Shown here piece by piece: positions 25,557 to 34,295 of a stretch of DNA of 64,000 bases (positions are counted from its first letter, which is position 1; every line of letters starts with the position of its first letter). The notes below the pieces were generated by a model. The model ran no database searches. It had not been told where the DNA came from and saw nothing but the letters and a program-made list of their open reading frames with translations. This DNA is from Amycolatopsis sp. NBRC 101858 (GTDB lineage: Bacteria; Actinomycetota; Actinomycetes; Mycobacteriales; Pseudonocardiaceae), in assembly GCF_030269325.1 (NCBI RefSeq), contig NZ_BSTD01000002.1, positions 930,001 through 994,000 of the forward strand, in the 5' to 3' direction. The position numbers and the translations under genes were made by a program.

Positions 25557-26320
25557 GGCTGAACCTCCCGGGGTGCGGTGGCGGCGAACACGGCGAGCAG
25601 GTGACCGATCCGGGTGTCGAGTTCCCGGGCGACGTCGGCGAAAGCCGGGTGGGTGTCCTCGGCGGCCGCCGGGTCGGGGATGCTCCAGTGCACCGGCCGG
25701 GGGTCGTCGCCGAAGTCGGGACAGACCTCGCGGACCTTGTCGCAGACGGTGATCACGTAGTCGAACCGGTGTCCGGTCAGCGTGTCCAGGTGCCGGGGGC
25801 GGCGATCGTCGAGCTCGATGCCGAAGTCCTCCCGCAGCACCCGGATCGCGTCGGGGTGGATGCGGGGCTTGGGCCGGCTGCCCGCACTGGTGACGTCGAC
25901 GTGGTCGCCGGCCCGGTGGCGCAGCAGCGCTTCGGCGATCGGCGAGCGGGAGCTGTTGCCGGTGCACGCGAACAGCACCCGGACGCGGCCGCCGGCGGGC
26001 AGGGCCGGTGGTGCGGGCGGACGCAGGCGCAGCACGGGGTGCAGGTCCGCGCCGGTGGCCGTCAGCGCGCCGGCGCAGCGGTCCAGGTCCAGGTGGTAGT
26101 AGCTGTCGCGGCCGTCGAAACTGCTGCGCCGCGCGGTGACCAGGCCGCCGTCGCGCAGCAGCCGCAGGTGGTAGGAGACCAGGTTCTGCGGCTGTCCCAG
26201 TCGTTCGGTCAGCTCGCGGACCCGGTGGTCGCTGCCGGCCAGCTCGGTCAGCAGCCGCCACCGCAGCGGGTGGGCTGCCATGCGCACGAACGGCGGCGCG
26301 GCTTGACCGGACGACACCAT
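25553..26320 (-). CDS. ArsR-type repressor fused to thioredoxin-type arsenate reductase
   Basis: A 255-residue two-domain protein. Residues 12-85 are an ArsR winged helix (HPLRWRLLTELAGSDHRVRE, QPQNLVSYHLRLLRDGGLVT) and residues 112-250 are a low-molecular-weight phosphatase/ArsC domain. The P-loop is CTGNSSRS with C119, and the resolving pair C193 and C200 occurs in VCDKVREVC, matching the C-x6-C pair of thioredoxin-coupled ArsC. The reductase chemistry should therefore be complete, reducing arsenate to arsenite. The ArsR part lacks an obvious CxC metal site. ATG 26320 is the start by domain boundary; its ribosome-binding site is weak. An operator lies at 26334-26351, and the broken VOC gene is translationally coupled downstream. 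Confidence 0.9.
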   Translation of the reverse strand: MVSSGQAAPPFVRMAAHPLRWRLLTELAGSDHRVRELTERLGQPQNLVSYHLRLLRDGGLVTARRSSFDGRDSYYHLDLDRCAGALTATGADLHPVLRLRPPAPPALPAGGRVRVLFACTGNSSRSPIAEALLRHRAGDHVDVTSAGSRPKPRIHPDAIRVLREDFGIELDDRRPRHLDTLTGHRFDYVITVCDKVREVCPDFGDDPRPVHWSIPDPAAAEDTHPAFADVARELDTRIGHLLAVFAATAPREVQP

Positions 26321-26333
26321 GGCCTGGATGATA

Positions 26334-26351
26334 CATCAAGCTGATTTGATG
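26334..26351. promoter_or_regulatory. ArsR-type operator between divergent genes
   Basis: A perfect inverted repeat CATCAA-N6-TTGATG lying 14 bases before the ArsR-ArsC start and 17 bases before the permease start. Size and symmetry fit an ArsR-family dimer site that could control both genes. Confidence 0.75.
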
Positions 26352-26367
26352 GAATAGGAGCTGCATC

Positions 26368-27651
26368 GTGGCCGCACCGGGATCCGGCACGCTGGCGCGG
26401 CGGCTGGGCACGGGTGACGCCGTGGTGATCGGGCTGGGCTCGATGATCGGCGCCGGCGTGTTCGCCGCGTTCGGCCCGGCCGCCCGCGCGGCCGGCGCCG
26501 GACTGCTGATCGGCCTGGCGATCGCGGCGGTGATCGCCTACTGCAACGCGATGGCGTCGGCGCGGCTCGCGGTCGTCTACCCCACCTCGGGCGGCACCTA
26601 CGTCTACGGGCGGGAACGGCTCGGGCCCTGGTGGGGATTCACCGCGGGGTGGGGCTTCGTCGCCGGCAAGACGGCCTCCTGCGCGGCGATGGCGCTCACC
26701 TTCGCCTCCTACGCCGTGCCCGGGCCCTGGTGGGCGCAGCGGGCCGTGGCCGTGGCCGCTGTGCTGGGCCTGACCGCGCTGAACTACCGAGGTGTCACCA
26801 GGACCGCTCAGCTGACCCGCGTGCTGGTCGCCCTCAGCCTGACGGCGCTGACGATCGTCGTACTCGGGATCGCCACCGGCGGGCACGCCGACGCGGCGAA
26901 CCTGACGGAGTGGCCGGGCACCGGCGGCGTCTACGGCGTCCTCCAATCCGCCGGGCTGCTGTTCTTCGCCTTCGCCGGCTACGCGCGCATCGCCACCATG
27001 GGCGAGGAAGTCCGGAACCCTCGGCGCACCATCCCCCGGGCCATCCCGATCGCCCTGTCCGCCGCGGTCGCCGTCTACGCGGTGGTGGGTGTCGCGGCGT
27101 TGCTGGCGGCGGGGCCGGGCCGGCTGGCCGCTTCCGCCGCGCCGCTGACCACCGCCGTCGAAGCAGCCGGGGCCGGCGGGCTGGCGCCGGTCGTCCGGGT
27201 CGGCGGTGCCGTGGCCTCGCTCGGTGCGCTGCTGGCCCTGATCGCCGGCATCGGCCGCACCAGCCTGGCCATGGCCCGCCACGGCGACCTGCCGGGCGGG
27301 CTCGCGGCCGTCCACCCTCGCTTCCAGGTCCCGCACCACGCGGAAATCGCGCTGGCGGTGGTGGTCAGCGTCCTGGTGGCCACGGTCGACCTGCGGGGCG
27401 TGATCGGCTTTTCGTCCTTCGGCGTGCTGATCTACTACGCGATCGCCAACGCCGCGGCGTTCACCCTGCCGCCCGAGCAGCGCCGGTGGCCCCGCTGGGT
27501 CACCGTGCTCGGCGCGGCCGGCTGCCTGACCCTGGTCGCCACGCTGCCGTGGCAGTCGGTGCTGGCCGGGGTGGTGATGTTCGCCCTCGGCCTCGGCGGC
27601 CGGGCCCTCGTGCTGGCCACGCGTTCGCGGCGAACCGATCACACTCGGTGA
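26368..27651 (+). CDS. APC-superfamily amino acid permease
   Basis: A 427-residue cytoplasmic-membrane transporter with about 12 helices. It starts with the APC signature GDAVVIGLGSMIGAGVFAAF (helix 1 substrate loop) and contains NAMASARLAVVYPTSGGTYV and YARIATMGEEVRNPRRTIPR, the conserved loop after helix 6. It should exchange or symport an amino acid or amine; no substrate residues are diagnostic. The start is GTG 26368 with AGGAG upstream. It is divergent from the ArsR-ArsC fusion and shares the CATCAA/TTGATG operator, so it may be an unusual member of an arsenic-responsive regulon. Confidence 0.9.
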   Translation: MAAPGSGTLARRLGTGDAVVIGLGSMIGAGVFAAFGPAARAAGAGLLIGLAIAAVIAYCNAMASARLAVVYPTSGGTYVYGRERLGPWWGFTAGWGFVAGKTASCAAMALTFASYAVPGPWWAQRAVAVAAVLGLTALNYRGVTRTAQLTRVLVALSLTALTIVVLGIATGGHADAANLTEWPGTGGVYGVLQSAGLLFFAFAGYARIATMGEEVRNPRRTIPRAIPIALSAAVAVYAVVGVAALLAAGPGRLAASAAPLTTAVEAAGAGGLAPVVRVGGAVASLGALLALIAGIGRTSLAMARHGDLPGGLAAVHPRFQVPHHAEIALAVVVSVLVATVDLRGVIGFSSFGVLIYYAIANAAAFTLPPEQRRWPRWVTVLGAAGCLTLVATLPWQSVLAGVVMFALGLGGRALVLATRSRRTDHTR

Positions 27652-27787
27652 CAGTCCACTCCGGACCGCGGCCTGCAGTTTGATCACACAGTTGGAAAAA
27701 CACCAGGCAGGCAGGGGTGAAGTGGGCCGCAATCCGGGCCGGAAGACCCTAACCCGGTAACTACCGAACGTGGTTACGCTGACCGTC

Positions 27788-28645
27788 ATGATCAGCACAC
27801 CTGCCAGCCTGGTGCGCACCCGGCTGCCGAAAGCGATCCAGCGCGCGAAACGCGCGGCCGTCGAAGCCGAGAAACTGTTCCACCGTGCGCTCGCGACCGT
27901 CGGCGCCCGGCAGTCCCAGTCCCGGATCGCCGCCGATTCCCAGGACTACTGGCAGCACCAGGCGGACGGGAAGTGGCGCGGCAACGCCCACTGGCGAGAC
28001 GCTCCGGTGTTCGGTGACACCGGCCTGTGGCAGAAGATCGGGGCCGAGCACCTCGACCTGTTCGAGGCCGGGGCGCGCATGTGCGGGTTCGACCGGCCGT
28101 GGAACCGAGTGCTCGAATGGGGGTGCGGCGGCGGCGCCAACGCCGTCCACTTCGCCCCGCGCGCCGGGGAGTTCATCGGCGTCGACATCGCCGCCGAAAC
28201 CCTCGACGAGTGCCGGAAACAAGTCGGCGCGGTGTGCGACACCCCGTTCCGGCCGGTCGCGATCGACGTAGCAGACCCCGAATCCGCCGTGTCGCGCGTC
28301 GAAGGCTGGTGCGACGTCTTCCTGTCGTTCTACGTCTTCGAGCTCATCCCCACCCCCGAGTACGGGGAACGCCTGCTGCGCATCGCCCTCGAGCTCCTCG
28401 CCCCGGGCGGGCTGGCCCTGATCCAGATCAAGTACTCCGACCGCCGGTGGCGCACCCGGTCCCGCCACCGCGCCTACCGCAGCGGCCTGGCCGAGATGAC
28501 CACGTACCCGATCGACGAGTTCTGGCAGCTCGCCCAGCGGTGCGGGTTCACCCCGAAGGCCGTCCACCTGGTGCCCCGCAACGAACTCGACGAGCGGTAC
28601 GCGTACTTCTTCCTCCTGCGCGAACCGGAGACCGGCGAGAGTTGA
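27788..28645 (+). CDS. Class I SAM-dependent methyltransferase
   Basis: A 285-residue protein with an N-terminal basic helical region and a Rossmann methyltransferase domain: VLEWGCGGGANAVHFAP (motif I), FIGVDIAAETLDECRK, DVFLSFYVFELIPTPEYG (motif IV area) and LLAPGGLALIQIKY. The WGCGGGANA form resembles methyltransferases of glycan or secondary-metabolite pathways. The substrate is unknown. ATG 27788 has no Shine-Dalgarno, but TACGCT lies seven bases upstream, so the message is likely leaderless. An in-frame GTG at 27770 is the alternative. It stands as a single gene. Confidence 0.85.
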   Translation: MISTPASLVRTRLPKAIQRAKRAAVEAEKLFHRALATVGARQSQSRIAADSQDYWQHQADGKWRGNAHWRDAPVFGDTGLWQKIGAEHLDLFEAGARMCGFDRPWNRVLEWGCGGGANAVHFAPRAGEFIGVDIAAETLDECRKQVGAVCDTPFRPVAIDVADPESAVSRVEGWCDVFLSFYVFELIPTPEYGERLLRIALELLAPGGLALIQIKYSDRRWRTRSRHRAYRSGLAEMTTYPIDEFWQLAQRCGFTPKAVHLVPRNELDERYAYFFLLREPETGES

Positions 28646-28690
28646 CCCCGTTCGCCAGCGGCGCCACGGCGTGGACCGGTCCGGCGCCGG

Positions 28691-28713
28691 CGAGGCAGTT
28701 GTCTCGTAGGATG
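28691..28713 (-). promoter_or_regulatory. TetR operator at its own promoter
   Basis: On the minus strand this 23-base site reads CATCCTACGAGACA, six further bases, then CTC. It aligns without gaps with 29305-29327 and 29352-29374. It overlaps the TAGGAT -10-like box at 28707-28712, so binding would block transcription of the regulator gene. Confidence 0.65.
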
Positions 28714-28718
28714 TGACG

Positions 28719-29285
28719 GTGAGTTACTCGAGTGATCCGCGGGCGGAACGCAGCCGGGAGGCGATGCTCGTCGCCGCCCGGCAGCTGCTGGCGGGTGAGG
28801 GGCCCGGTGCGGTCACCCATCGGCGGGTCGCTCAGCGGGCCGGGGTGGGCCGGGCCACCGTCTACCGGCACTGGCCGCAGGCGGACCAGTTGCTGCTCGA
28901 TGCCATGGGCGGCGCCGACCTGCCGCTCTTCAAGAGTCCCGAAGCGCCGATCCGCCCGTGGCTGCGCCGGGAACTCCGGCAGATGGCGGACGAGCTCGCC
29001 ATCCCGGCCGTCGCCGCGGCCGCCCTCACCTTGGCGCAGTCGGCGCTCTGGGACGCCGAAATCGCCCACCGGCAGGACGAGTCGGTCAAGACGATCGCCG
29101 AACGGATCCACGCCGCGGTCCGCTCGGCCGTCACCTCCGGTGAACTGGAGTCCGACGTCGATCCGGCGGACCTGACGGCCCTGCTGGTCGGGCCGATCGT
29201 CTACCGCACGGCCATGCAGCGGGGCGCGGTCTCCGGCGACCTCGTCGACCGGCTCATCGACAGCATCGGGACCTGGCGCGCCTGA
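28719..29285 (+). CDS. TetR-family repressor
   Basis: A 188-residue regulator. The N-terminal HTH spans REAMLVAARQLLAGEGPGAV and RRVAQRAGVGRATVYRHWPQ. The C-terminal half is a TetR_C-like dimer and ligand domain (TIAERIHAAVRSAVTSGELE). GTG 28719 is preferred because AGGA lies seven bases upstream, and TAGGAT is also placed as a leaderless -10; GTG 28713 is possible. It faces the NAD(P)-binding gene downstream on the same strand, and three matching 23-base sites mark both promoters. It probably represses itself and the 29397-30472 pair. Confidence 0.9.
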   Translation: MSYSSDPRAERSREAMLVAARQLLAGEGPGAVTHRRVAQRAGVGRATVYRHWPQADQLLLDAMGGADLPLFKSPEAPIRPWLRRELRQMADELAIPAVAAAALTLAQSALWDAEIAHRQDESVKTIAERIHAAVRSAVTSGELESDVDPADLTALLVGPIVYRTAMQRGAVSGDLVDRLIDSIGTWRA

Positions 29286-29304
29286 CCGCGGGTGTTCTTT
29301 CCGG

Positions 29305-29327
29305 CATTCTCTGAGACAGTTGACTCA
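29305..29327 (+). promoter_or_regulatory. TetR operator, distal site of the target operon
   Basis: Starts CATTCTCTGAGACAGTTG and ends CTCA. It is the first of two aligned copies, 47 bases apart, upstream of the NAD(P)-binding protein gene. Confidence 0.65.
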
Positions 29328-29351
29328 CAGTGTGCTCCTGTGTCAACCTCG

Positions 29352-29374
29352 CATTCTACGAGACAGAAGTCTCA
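29352..29374 (+). promoter_or_regulatory. TetR operator, proximal site of the target operon
   Basis: Starts CATTCTACGAGACAGAAG and contains the perfect inverted repeat GAGAC-AGAA-GTCTC at 29360-29373. It ends 23 bases before the start codon at 29397. Confidence 0.65.
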
Positions 29375-29396
29375 GAGAATGTCATCGAGGAGAACC

Positions 29397-30017
29397 ATGC
29401 GGATCGCCGTAGTGGGCGCCACCGGAGCCACCGGCCGCCACGTGGTGGCCATCGCGCTCGAACGAGGCCACGAAGTCGTCGCGCTCGCCCGGCGCCCGGA
29501 CGCGCTGTCGGACCTCGCGCACGACCGCCTGACGACCGAACAGGCCGACGTGCGCGTCCCGGACACGATCACCTCGGCCTGCCGCGACGCGGACGCGGTC
29601 ATCAGCGCACTCGGCATGAGCCGGGGCGGCCCGGCCGACACCCTTTCGTCCGGCGCCCACGCCGTGGCCGACGCCAAGCCGCCCCGCCTCGCCTGGATGG
29701 GCAGCTTCGGCGCCGGAGCTTCCCGGCACCGCGCCGGGCCGCTGTACGACTTCACCCTCCGCCGCGTCCTGGGCGACGGTTTCGCCGACAAGGAGACCGC
29801 GGACGAAATCGTCGCGGGCCCGCACAGCACGGTGTTCCACCCCGTCATCCTCACCGGCAAGCCCGCGGCGAACACGACACACGTCGTCGCCCTCGACGCG
29901 CTCGAGCGATCCTGGCGGTTCATGCCGCCCCGGATCGCCCGTGCCGACGTCGCCGCGGCCTTGGTCGGCGAAATCGAGAACCCGGCCCACGCCGGCCGGA
30001 CCGTCGCAGTCTTCTGA
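29397..30017 (+). CDS. NAD(P)-binding atypical SDR family protein
   Basis: A 206-residue protein with the NAD(P)H-binding Rossmann motif VVGATGATGRHVV at residues 4-16, ALARRPDAL (phosphate recognition), ADAVISALGMSRGG and FHPVILTGKP. It is shorter than classical SDRs and lacks YxxxK, so it fits the atypical NAD(P)H-binding group (NmrA or BVR-B type), which reduces quinone- or flavin-like substrates or acts as a sensor. GAGGAG lies just before ATG 29397. The gene after it begins 14 bases past its stop, so they form a pair under the two TetR operators. Confidence 0.85.
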   Translation: MRIAVVGATGATGRHVVAIALERGHEVVALARRPDALSDLAHDRLTTEQADVRVPDTITSACRDADAVISALGMSRGGPADTLSSGAHAVADAKPPRLAWMGSFGAGASRHRAGPLYDFTLRRVLGDGFADKETADEIVAGPHSTVFHPVILTGKPAANTTHVVALDALERSWRFMPPRIARADVAAALVGEIENPAHAGRTVAVF

Positions 30018-30031
30018 GGAGAGATCTCCCC

Positions 30032-30472
30032 TTGTCCACCGATACCTGGGTACTGCTCTACGGAATGGTTTCCGCCTACTGCCTGGCCGGCTGCCTCATG
30101 GAGCACTTCGCGGTCTTCTCCGGCTGGCCGGCCGTCGGCGCCGCGGAGTTCAAGTCCGTCCAAACGGCGCAAGGCCACGGCAGCGGCATCGTCTACGTGC
30201 TCCCCAAGACCCTCTTGACCGCGCTCGTGATCGCCATCCTCGTCGCCGCACCGGACGGCCTTCCGCGCTGGCCGGTCTGGGCCGCCTTGGCGGCGTTGAC
30301 CGCCGGCTGGGTTTCGGCGGCCGTGATCCAGGTGCCGATCCAGCTGCGCATCCGGCAGAGCGCCGACCGCCGGGAAATCACGCGGCTGCTGCGCACCGAC
30401 TGGATCCGCGTCGCCGCGATGGTGGGACACTTCGGATTCGCCGTCGTCGCCATCGCCGGGGTGAACAGCTAA
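30032..30472 (+). CDS. Four-helix integral membrane protein, unknown function
   Basis: A 146-residue protein with four predicted membrane helices (WVLLYGMVSAYCLAGCLMEH, VLPKTLLTALVIAILVAAP, VWAALAALTAGWVSAAVI and the C-terminal VAAMVGHFGFAVVAIAGV). The helix 3-4 loop (QLRIRQSADRREITRLLRTD) recalls DUF1772-like proteins, which I infer only weakly. TTG 30032 is selected: GAGGAGAG, which overlaps the previous stop, is the ribosome-binding site. It is coupled with the NAD(P)-binding protein. Its stop overlaps the end of the SWIM gene on the other strand by four bases. Confidence 0.75.
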   Translation: MSTDTWVLLYGMVSAYCLAGCLMEHFAVFSGWPAVGAAEFKSVQTAQGHGSGIVYVLPKTLLTALVIAILVAAPDGLPRWPVWAALAALTAGWVSAAVIQVPIQLRIRQSADRREITRLLRTDWIRVAAMVGHFGFAVVAIAGVNS

Positions 30473-31200
30473 CTGCCGGGCTCTCCGGCCAGTGCGCGGT
30501 ACACCGGCCGGAGCAGCTCGGCGACGTCTTCGCCGCCCGCCGTGATCGCGAACGGCGGGGCCTGGTCCAGCAGCGCGTCGCACGACGTCCGGGACCCGGG
30601 CAACGGCGCCGCGCCGCCCAGGCCCGGGGCCTGGCCGCAGTCGAAGAAAGTGTCCATGACTTCGGTCAGGGCCGGAGACCGGTCGTCGGGATCGAGCGGC
30701 TCGGCGGAGATCAGCCGGTTCTTGAGCTCTTCGAGCAGCATTTCGCGGTCCCGGCCGCGCACAGCGAGGACGGTGAACGGATCGTCGCCGACCCGCGCCA
30801 CGAGCGCGGAGAACACGGCGTTCAGGTGGCCGCACGGCACCTCGATGTCCGGGCAGGTGCAGTCCAGTGACACCTCCCGCGCCGACGACGGGAACACGGG
30901 CAGCCGGACCGCTTTGAAGATCTGCTCGACGTCACGGGGCAGCTCGCCGCTGAGCAGCTGGACCGTGGCCGACGCTTTCGCGGCGAGCGCATGGGTGATC
31001 GCCGCCCAGTCCGCTTTCCCGAACGCCGTCAACCCGATTCGCACCTGATACGGGCGGACGTCCTGCACCTCGGCGTCGACCCGCCCGGCACCGACGTCCA
31101 AGGACACGACGCGCCCCCGGCCCTCCGCGGGCAGGAGGACGCCGATCGTCGTCAGCGCCCGGATGAACCGGGTCGCCCACCACGGGAGCGGCTCAGTCAT
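30469..31200 (-). CDS. SWIM zinc-finger protein
   Basis: A 243-residue protein with a central SWIM zinc-binding motif CTCPDIEVPCGHLNAVF (CxC-x6-CxH). It is flanked by an N-terminal region with VQLLSGELPRDVEQIF and a helical C-terminus. SWIM domains bind DNA or partner proteins. In actinobacteria this gene type is commonly found beside an SNF2-family ATPase, as here: its ATG overlaps the end of the SNF2 gene by 8 bases. A joint role in chromatin-like DNA remodelling or repair is likely but not established. Confidence 0.9.
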   Translation of the reverse strand: MTEPLPWWATRFIRALTTIGVLLPAEGRGRVVSLDVGAGRVDAEVQDVRPYQVRIGLTAFGKADWAAITHALAAKASATVQLLSGELPRDVEQIFKAVRLPVFPSSAREVSLDCTCPDIEVPCGHLNAVFSALVARVGDDPFTVLAVRGRDREMLLEELKNRLISAEPLDPDDRSPALTEVMDTFFDCGQAPGLGGAAPLPGSRTSCDALLDQAPPFAITAGGEDVAELLRPVYRALAGEPGS

Positions 31201-34200
31201 CGATCGCCTCCTCCCCCAGCGCGAGCACCCCGCGCAGCGTGTCCGTGGACAGTTCGGTGAGCCAGCTTTCGCCTTCGCCGACGACCATTCCCGCGAGCGC
31301 GCGCTTCCGGGCGATCAGGGTGTCGATGCGGTCTTCGATGGTGCCCGGGCAGACGAACTTCCGGACCTGGACGGTGCGGCCCTGCCCGATCCGGAACGCC
31401 CGGTCGGTGGCCTGGTTCTCGACGGCCGGGTTCCACCAGCGGTCCAGGTGCAGGACCTGGCTGGCGGCGGTCAGCGTGAGCCCGGAGCCGCCTGCTTTGA
31501 GCGAGAGCAAGAGGATCCGCGGCCCGTCGTCGGCCTGGAAGCGGTCCACGATCGCGTCGCGCGCCCCCTTTGCCAGGCCACCGTGCAAAAACGCGACTTC
31601 GGTGCCGAGCCGGTCCGACAGGTGCGGCACGAGCAGGTGGCCGAACTCGGTGTACTGCGTGAAGCACAGGACCCGATCGCCCGACGCCAGGATTTCCGCG
31701 AGGATCTCTTCGAGGCGGCTGACCTTGCCGGAGCGCTGCCCGATCGGGGAGCCGTCGTGCAGCAGGTGCGCGGGGTGGTTGCAGACCTGCTTGAGTTTCG
31801 TGATCGCGGCGAGGATGTTGCCGCGGCGCTTGATGCCTTGGCTGTTCTCGATCTTCTGCATCATCTCGTCGACGATCGCGCTGTAGAGCGTGCCCTGTTC
31901 GCGGGTGAGCCGGTACTCCTGCCGGATTTCGAGCTTTTCCGGGAGCTCGGGGACGATCGCGGGATCCGTCTTCACCCGGCGCAGCAGGTACGGCTGCGTG
32001 AGCCGGCGCAGCTCGGCGGCCGTGGCGGTGTCGCCGCCGCGCTCGATCGGGGCCGCGAACCGCTGCCGGAACTCGAACCTGCTGCCGAGCAGCCCGGGGT
32101 TGAGCAGGTCCAGCACCGACCACAGGTCCGCCAGCCGGTTTTCCACCGGGGTGCCGGTCAGCGCGAGCCGGTGCCCGGCGGTGAACCGCCGCACTGCCTT
32201 GGCCGTCGCGGTGTCGGCGTTCTTGATGGCGTGCGCTTCGTCGAGCACCAGGCGTCGCCAGGCGACCGTCTCGAGCTCATCGGCGTCACGGGCGGCGGTG
32301 GCGTAGGTCGTGACGACGAGGTCGGCCGCGGCGACGTGTTCGGCGAGCGCGTCCCCGTGCAGGCGGGCGCTGCCGTGGTGGGCGTGGACCCGCAGGCCCG
32401 GGACGAACTTCGCCGCCTCCCGCTGCCACATGCCGACCAGCGACATCGGGCACAGCACCAACGTCGGCCCGCGTTCGTCGTCCGCCCGCTCGACGGCCTC
32501 GAGCGCCAGCGTCTGGACGGTCTTGCCGAGGCCCATGTCGTCGGCGAGGCACGCACCGAGCCCCAGCGACGACATGAACACCAGCCAGGCAACACCCCGC
32601 TGCTGGTAGGGGCGCAGCGTGGCGCGGAACGACGGCGGCAGCGCGACCGGCCGCAGTTCCCGGTGGACCCGCTCGGCCAGGACGTCCCCGACCCAGCCGT
32701 CGGCGCTGACGCCGTCGACCGGGAGCGGCGTCTCCCGCCCGAGGTGGACCAGCTCCAGCAGCTCGGCCGCGGTGATGCCCTGGGCGTGCCGGTGCGGGTC
32801 GCGGCGCAGGAACTCGAGGCCGGCGCGCAGGCGATCGGCGTCGACGCTGATCCACCGGCCCCGCAGCCGCACCAGAGGTGTCTTCGCCGCGACGAGCCTG
32901 AGCAGCTCTTCTTCGCTGATTTCGACATCGCCCACCGCGATCGACCAGCGGAACGCGGCCAGCTCGTCGCGGCCCACCCGGCTGCGGGTGACGACCTGCT
33001 CCGACGGCGTGCTGTGCACGGAGAGCCGCAGCCCGAGCCGGCGCCGGCCGTCCCAGGTGGCCGGCAGCTGCACCTCGAACCCGGCCTCGACCAGCCGGGT
33101 CGCGCCCGAGGTGAGGAACTGTTCGGCTTCCTCGACGGTCAGGTCGTACTCGGACGGCCGGGTCCGGCGCAACGCCGGCGCCAGCATCGGTTCCACCAGC
33201 GCGGCCCGGCCCAGCTCGGCGACGAACAGCCCCTTCGGGTCCCGGACCAGCCCGGTCGCCTCGCCCGACCAGATCTGCCCCGCCGCCAGCAGCAGGCTCG
33301 GATCAGCCGTCGCCCGCAGGAGGAACTGCAGCTGCCACTTGGTGCTGTCGCCGGTCTGGTCGTCGGGGTCGTCCGCGTCCGGCGGCCGCAGGGTGCCGAC
33401 TTCGGCCAGCCGGAAACACGCGCGGCCGTCGACGACGTCGGTGTCGGCGACCTCGTCCCACCGGGCGACGGCGTCGGCCAGGACACCGAGCTCGGCCAGT
33501 GGCAGCTCGACGCGGGGAGCGCCACCCTGCAGAGCGGCCAGCCACACCCCGGCCGCGCCCCGGCTCCCGCGTAGGTCGACGGGCGGATCCGCGCGCGCCA
33601 GCCGGTCCCGGACGGCCGCGTCGACCAGGGTGTGGAGGGCATCGGTGACGAGCGCGCGCGGCGAGGCCCCGGTGAGCGGCGCGACCTGCTCGGCCCGCCC
33701 GACCGGCGGCATGGCCCCGACCAGCGCGTCGAACGCGACGAAGTCCACGCCCTGCAGGACCGGGCGCCACCGGGCCTCCGCCGCGTCACCCTGGCGGACC
33801 AGCGTCGGCAGGACCCGGCCGCGCCGCACCAGATCCGCGGCCAGGCGGGCCACCGCCCGCAGGTAGGTGACCGAAGCGCCGTAGGTGGCCGAGTCGTCGA
33901 GGTCGTCCAGCTCGGTGGCGTCCACGATCAACGCCGGCACCGACCAGGGCCGCAACGACGGCGCCGGGCCACGCCGGCTCGGCGGAAGCTCGGTGGAGGC
34001 GAGCGGCCGGTTCGCCCGCGACGGCAGCAGCAGCGTCGCCGACGTGGGCTTGCCGGGGTGCAAAGCGGTCAGCCGCGCGCTGGAGACGGCGAACGGATGC
34101 GGAAGCGCCATCCGCGCCGAACGGCTCGACGTGCCGGCCGGGCGCCGGTCGTGCTCGGCCCAGAGCAGCAGGCCCCGGCCGGGAGACCACAGGGCGTGCA

Positions 34201-34210
34201 CCGAGGGCAA
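31193..34210 (-). CDS. SNF2/RapA-like DEAD-box-type DNA translocase
   Basis: A protein of about 1005 residues. The N-terminal 500 residues are the SNF2 N-terminal accessory region of bacterial type (HALWSPGRGLLLWAEHDRRP). The helicase core has Walker A ADDMGLGKTVQTLALE, motif II LDEAHAIKN, motif III LTGTPVENRLADLWS and motif VI ATDRAFRIGQGRTVQV. It should use ATP to translocate on duplex DNA and displace proteins. TTG 34210 is chosen because AAGGAG lies nine bases upstream; GTG 34201 is the alternative. The longer in-frame ATG at 34276 has no such site. Its stop overlaps the SWIM gene start, so the two are coupled. Confidence 0.93.
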   Translation of the reverse strand: MPSVHALWSPGRGLLLWAEHDRRPAGTSSRSARMALPHPFAVSSARLTALHPGKPTSATLLLPSRANRPLASTELPPSRRGPAPSLRPWSVPALIVDATELDDLDDSATYGASVTYLRAVARLAADLVRRGRVLPTLVRQGDAAEARWRPVLQGVDFVAFDALVGAMPPVGRAEQVAPLTGASPRALVTDALHTLVDAAVRDRLARADPPVDLRGSRGAAGVWLAALQGGAPRVELPLAELGVLADAVARWDEVADTDVVDGRACFRLAEVGTLRPPDADDPDDQTGDSTKWQLQFLLRATADPSLLLAAGQIWSGEATGLVRDPKGLFVAELGRAALVEPMLAPALRRTRPSEYDLTVEEAEQFLTSGATRLVEAGFEVQLPATWDGRRRLGLRLSVHSTPSEQVVTRSRVGRDELAAFRWSIAVGDVEISEEELLRLVAAKTPLVRLRGRWISVDADRLRAGLEFLRRDPHRHAQGITAAELLELVHLGRETPLPVDGVSADGWVGDVLAERVHRELRPVALPPSFRATLRPYQQRGVAWLVFMSSLGLGACLADDMGLGKTVQTLALEAVERADDERGPTLVLCPMSLVGMWQREAAKFVPGLRVHAHHGSARLHGDALAEHVAAADLVVTTYATAARDADELETVAWRRLVLDEAHAIKNADTATAKAVRRFTAGHRLALTGTPVENRLADLWSVLDLLNPGLLGSRFEFRQRFAAPIERGGDTATAAELRRLTQPYLLRRVKTDPAIVPELPEKLEIRQEYRLTREQGTLYSAIVDEMMQKIENSQGIKRRGNILAAITKLKQVCNHPAHLLHDGSPIGQRSGKVSRLEEILAEILASGDRVLCFTQYTEFGHLLVPHLSDRLGTEVAFLHGGLAKGARDAIVDRFQADDGPRILLLSLKAGGSGLTLTAASQVLHLDRWWNPAVENQATDRAFRIGQGRTVQVRKFVCPGTIEDRIDTLIARKRALAGMVVGEGESWLTELSTDTLRGVLALGEEAIDD

Positions 34211-34295
34211 GGTCTGGGGCTCCTTCGTCCGATCCGAGGTCGCCGCCCGGGAAATACGCTGGCTCGTCCGGCGCACCCCACCTTACGGTGACGAA

